31,887 nt of DNA from Bacillota bacterium (GTDB lineage Bacteria; Bacillota; Clostridia; Acetivibrionales; DSM-1351): positions 1 to 31,887 of the forward strand of contig JAEXFI010000028.1 of assembly GCA_023400235.1 (NCBI GenBank), read 5' to 3'. The notes under the pieces were generated by a model. The model saw only the letters and a list, made by a program, of their open reading frames with translations. It made no database searches and was not told the DNA's origin. This document shows, piece by piece, positions 31,639 to 31,887 of the stretch. A program made the translations under genes and the position numbers. Each line of letters begins with the position of its first letter. Positions within the stretch are counted from its first letter, which is position 1.

Positions 31639-31667
31639 TTGACAATTCAAATCTTTAGTATTAGAAT
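31639..31667 (+). promoter_or_regulatory. Near-consensus vegetative promoter
   Basis: TTGACA (31639-31644), a spacer of exactly 17 bases and TAGAAT (31662-31667). This is the best promoter in the window on the plus strand and has no gene behind it within the next 120 bases. Confidence 0.7.
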
Positions 31668-31673
31668 AAACAC

Positions 31674-31786
31674 AAGAAATTCAGTTGGAATAGTTTGGTA
31701 CAAAATAAAATATCTTAACCGACCAGAAATACTGGAGGCCGGATTTGCATTCTGTTGGTTTTAAAATGCAAATCTGGCCTTTTTTT
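31674..31786 (+). ncRNA. Candidate small RNA or leader between promoter and terminator
   Basis: From the predicted start near 31674 to the terminator at 31786 a transcript of about 113 nt would be made, with no ribosome site or open frame. It contains no recognised riboswitch or T-box motif. It could be an independent sRNA or the attenuated leader of a gene beyond the window. Confidence 0.4.
31736..31786 (+). terminator. Strong rho-independent terminator
   Basis: AGGCCGGATTTGCAT (31736-31750) pairs with ATGCAAATCTGGCCT (31766-31780), 15 bp with one G-U and a 15-nt loop, followed immediately by a run of T residues to 31786. Confidence 0.85.
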
Positions 31787-31790
31787 AGAA

Positions 31791-31887
31791 TATAGGAATT
31801 TATATATTTTAAAACAGGGATGAGATGCCCATAATACTGAGGTTGAGTGTGTACACCAGAAAATTCCATTCTATATAAATTCCTATA
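31791..31887. repeat. Perfect 16-bp inverted repeat at the window edge
   Basis: TATAGGAATTTATATA (31791-31806) is exactly mirrored by TATATAAATTCCTATA (31872-31887). The 65 bases between contain small hairpins such as GGG/CCC around 31817-31830. The right arm ends at the last base of the window, so it may extend further. It could be a miniature transposable element or a structured leader. Confidence 0.7.

Noticed and set aside
31681..31869. Minus-strand frame of 62 codons at the window end
   Set aside because: It spans the terminator and the inverted repeat and has no protein-like features.
1..31887. CRISPR array
   Set aside because: The tandem repeats seen are contiguous, without unique spacers of constant length, and no cas gene is present.

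Overview
The window is AT-rich, densely coded Firmicute DNA with strong GGAGG ribosome sites. It has a lipoprotein-anchored sugar ABC importer, a YesM/YesN-type two-component system and a set of intracellular glycosidases. Together these suggest a saprophytic, plant-polysaccharide-degrading clostridium of the Ruminiclostridium kind; this is inferred from gene content only.

Region 1 (about 1-15,180) is a carbohydrate locus. Two CUT1-type permeases and a lipoprotein binding protein (213-4236) are followed by a GH42 beta-galactosidase. A convergent YesN/YesM pair (6466-9816, minus) comes next, then a YicI-type GH31 alpha-xylosidase and a GH3 beta-glucosidase. Galactosidase, xylosidase and glucosidase are the exo-activities needed to strip imported xyloglucan oligosaccharides, so xyloglucan dextrin use is the best guess. 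This region is rich in short tandem repeats: 107 bp in a leader, 32 bp between permeases, 9 bp inside a permease gene and 14 bp after the binding protein. Between the GH31 and GH3 genes lies a striking nested-stem element of about 330 nt.

Region 2 (15,210-20,071, minus) is a four-gene unit: OmpR-type regulator, small histidine kinase, MacB/LolD-type ATPase and a large FtsX permease. This is the usual layout of a peptide- or envelope-stress-responsive ABC module. A VOC/PhnB-like protein and an alpha/beta hydrolase follow on the plus strand.

Region 3 (21,714-29,421) is the most interesting part: an RNA-repair island. Leftward it holds a 137-aa orphan and two RlaP-like (polymerase-beta fold) nucleotidyltransferases. 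Rightward it holds two adjacent WYL-domain regulators, a non-coding tRNA-like RNA, an SPFH/Band-7 protein and an RtcB RNA ligase. The tRNA-like RNA can be folded by eye into a circularly permuted tRNA: variable loop, T-arm, acceptor stem closed by a GUAA tetraloop, U8-A9, D-arm, A26, and an anticodon stem open to the flanks. This is the topology of the tRNA mimic in bacterial Y RNAs such as YrlA, but no Ro60/TROVE gene is present in the window; an SPFH gene stands beside it instead. A second T-arm and an Asn-like anticodon hairpin follow within the same gap.

Region 4 (29,422-31,887) holds decayed sequence, an unrecognised 205-aa protein, a CbrC-family protein, a frameshifted remnant of a RACo/DUF4445-type ASKHA protein, a compact promoter-terminator unit that may encode a small RNA, and a perfect 16-bp inverted repeat ending at the window edge.
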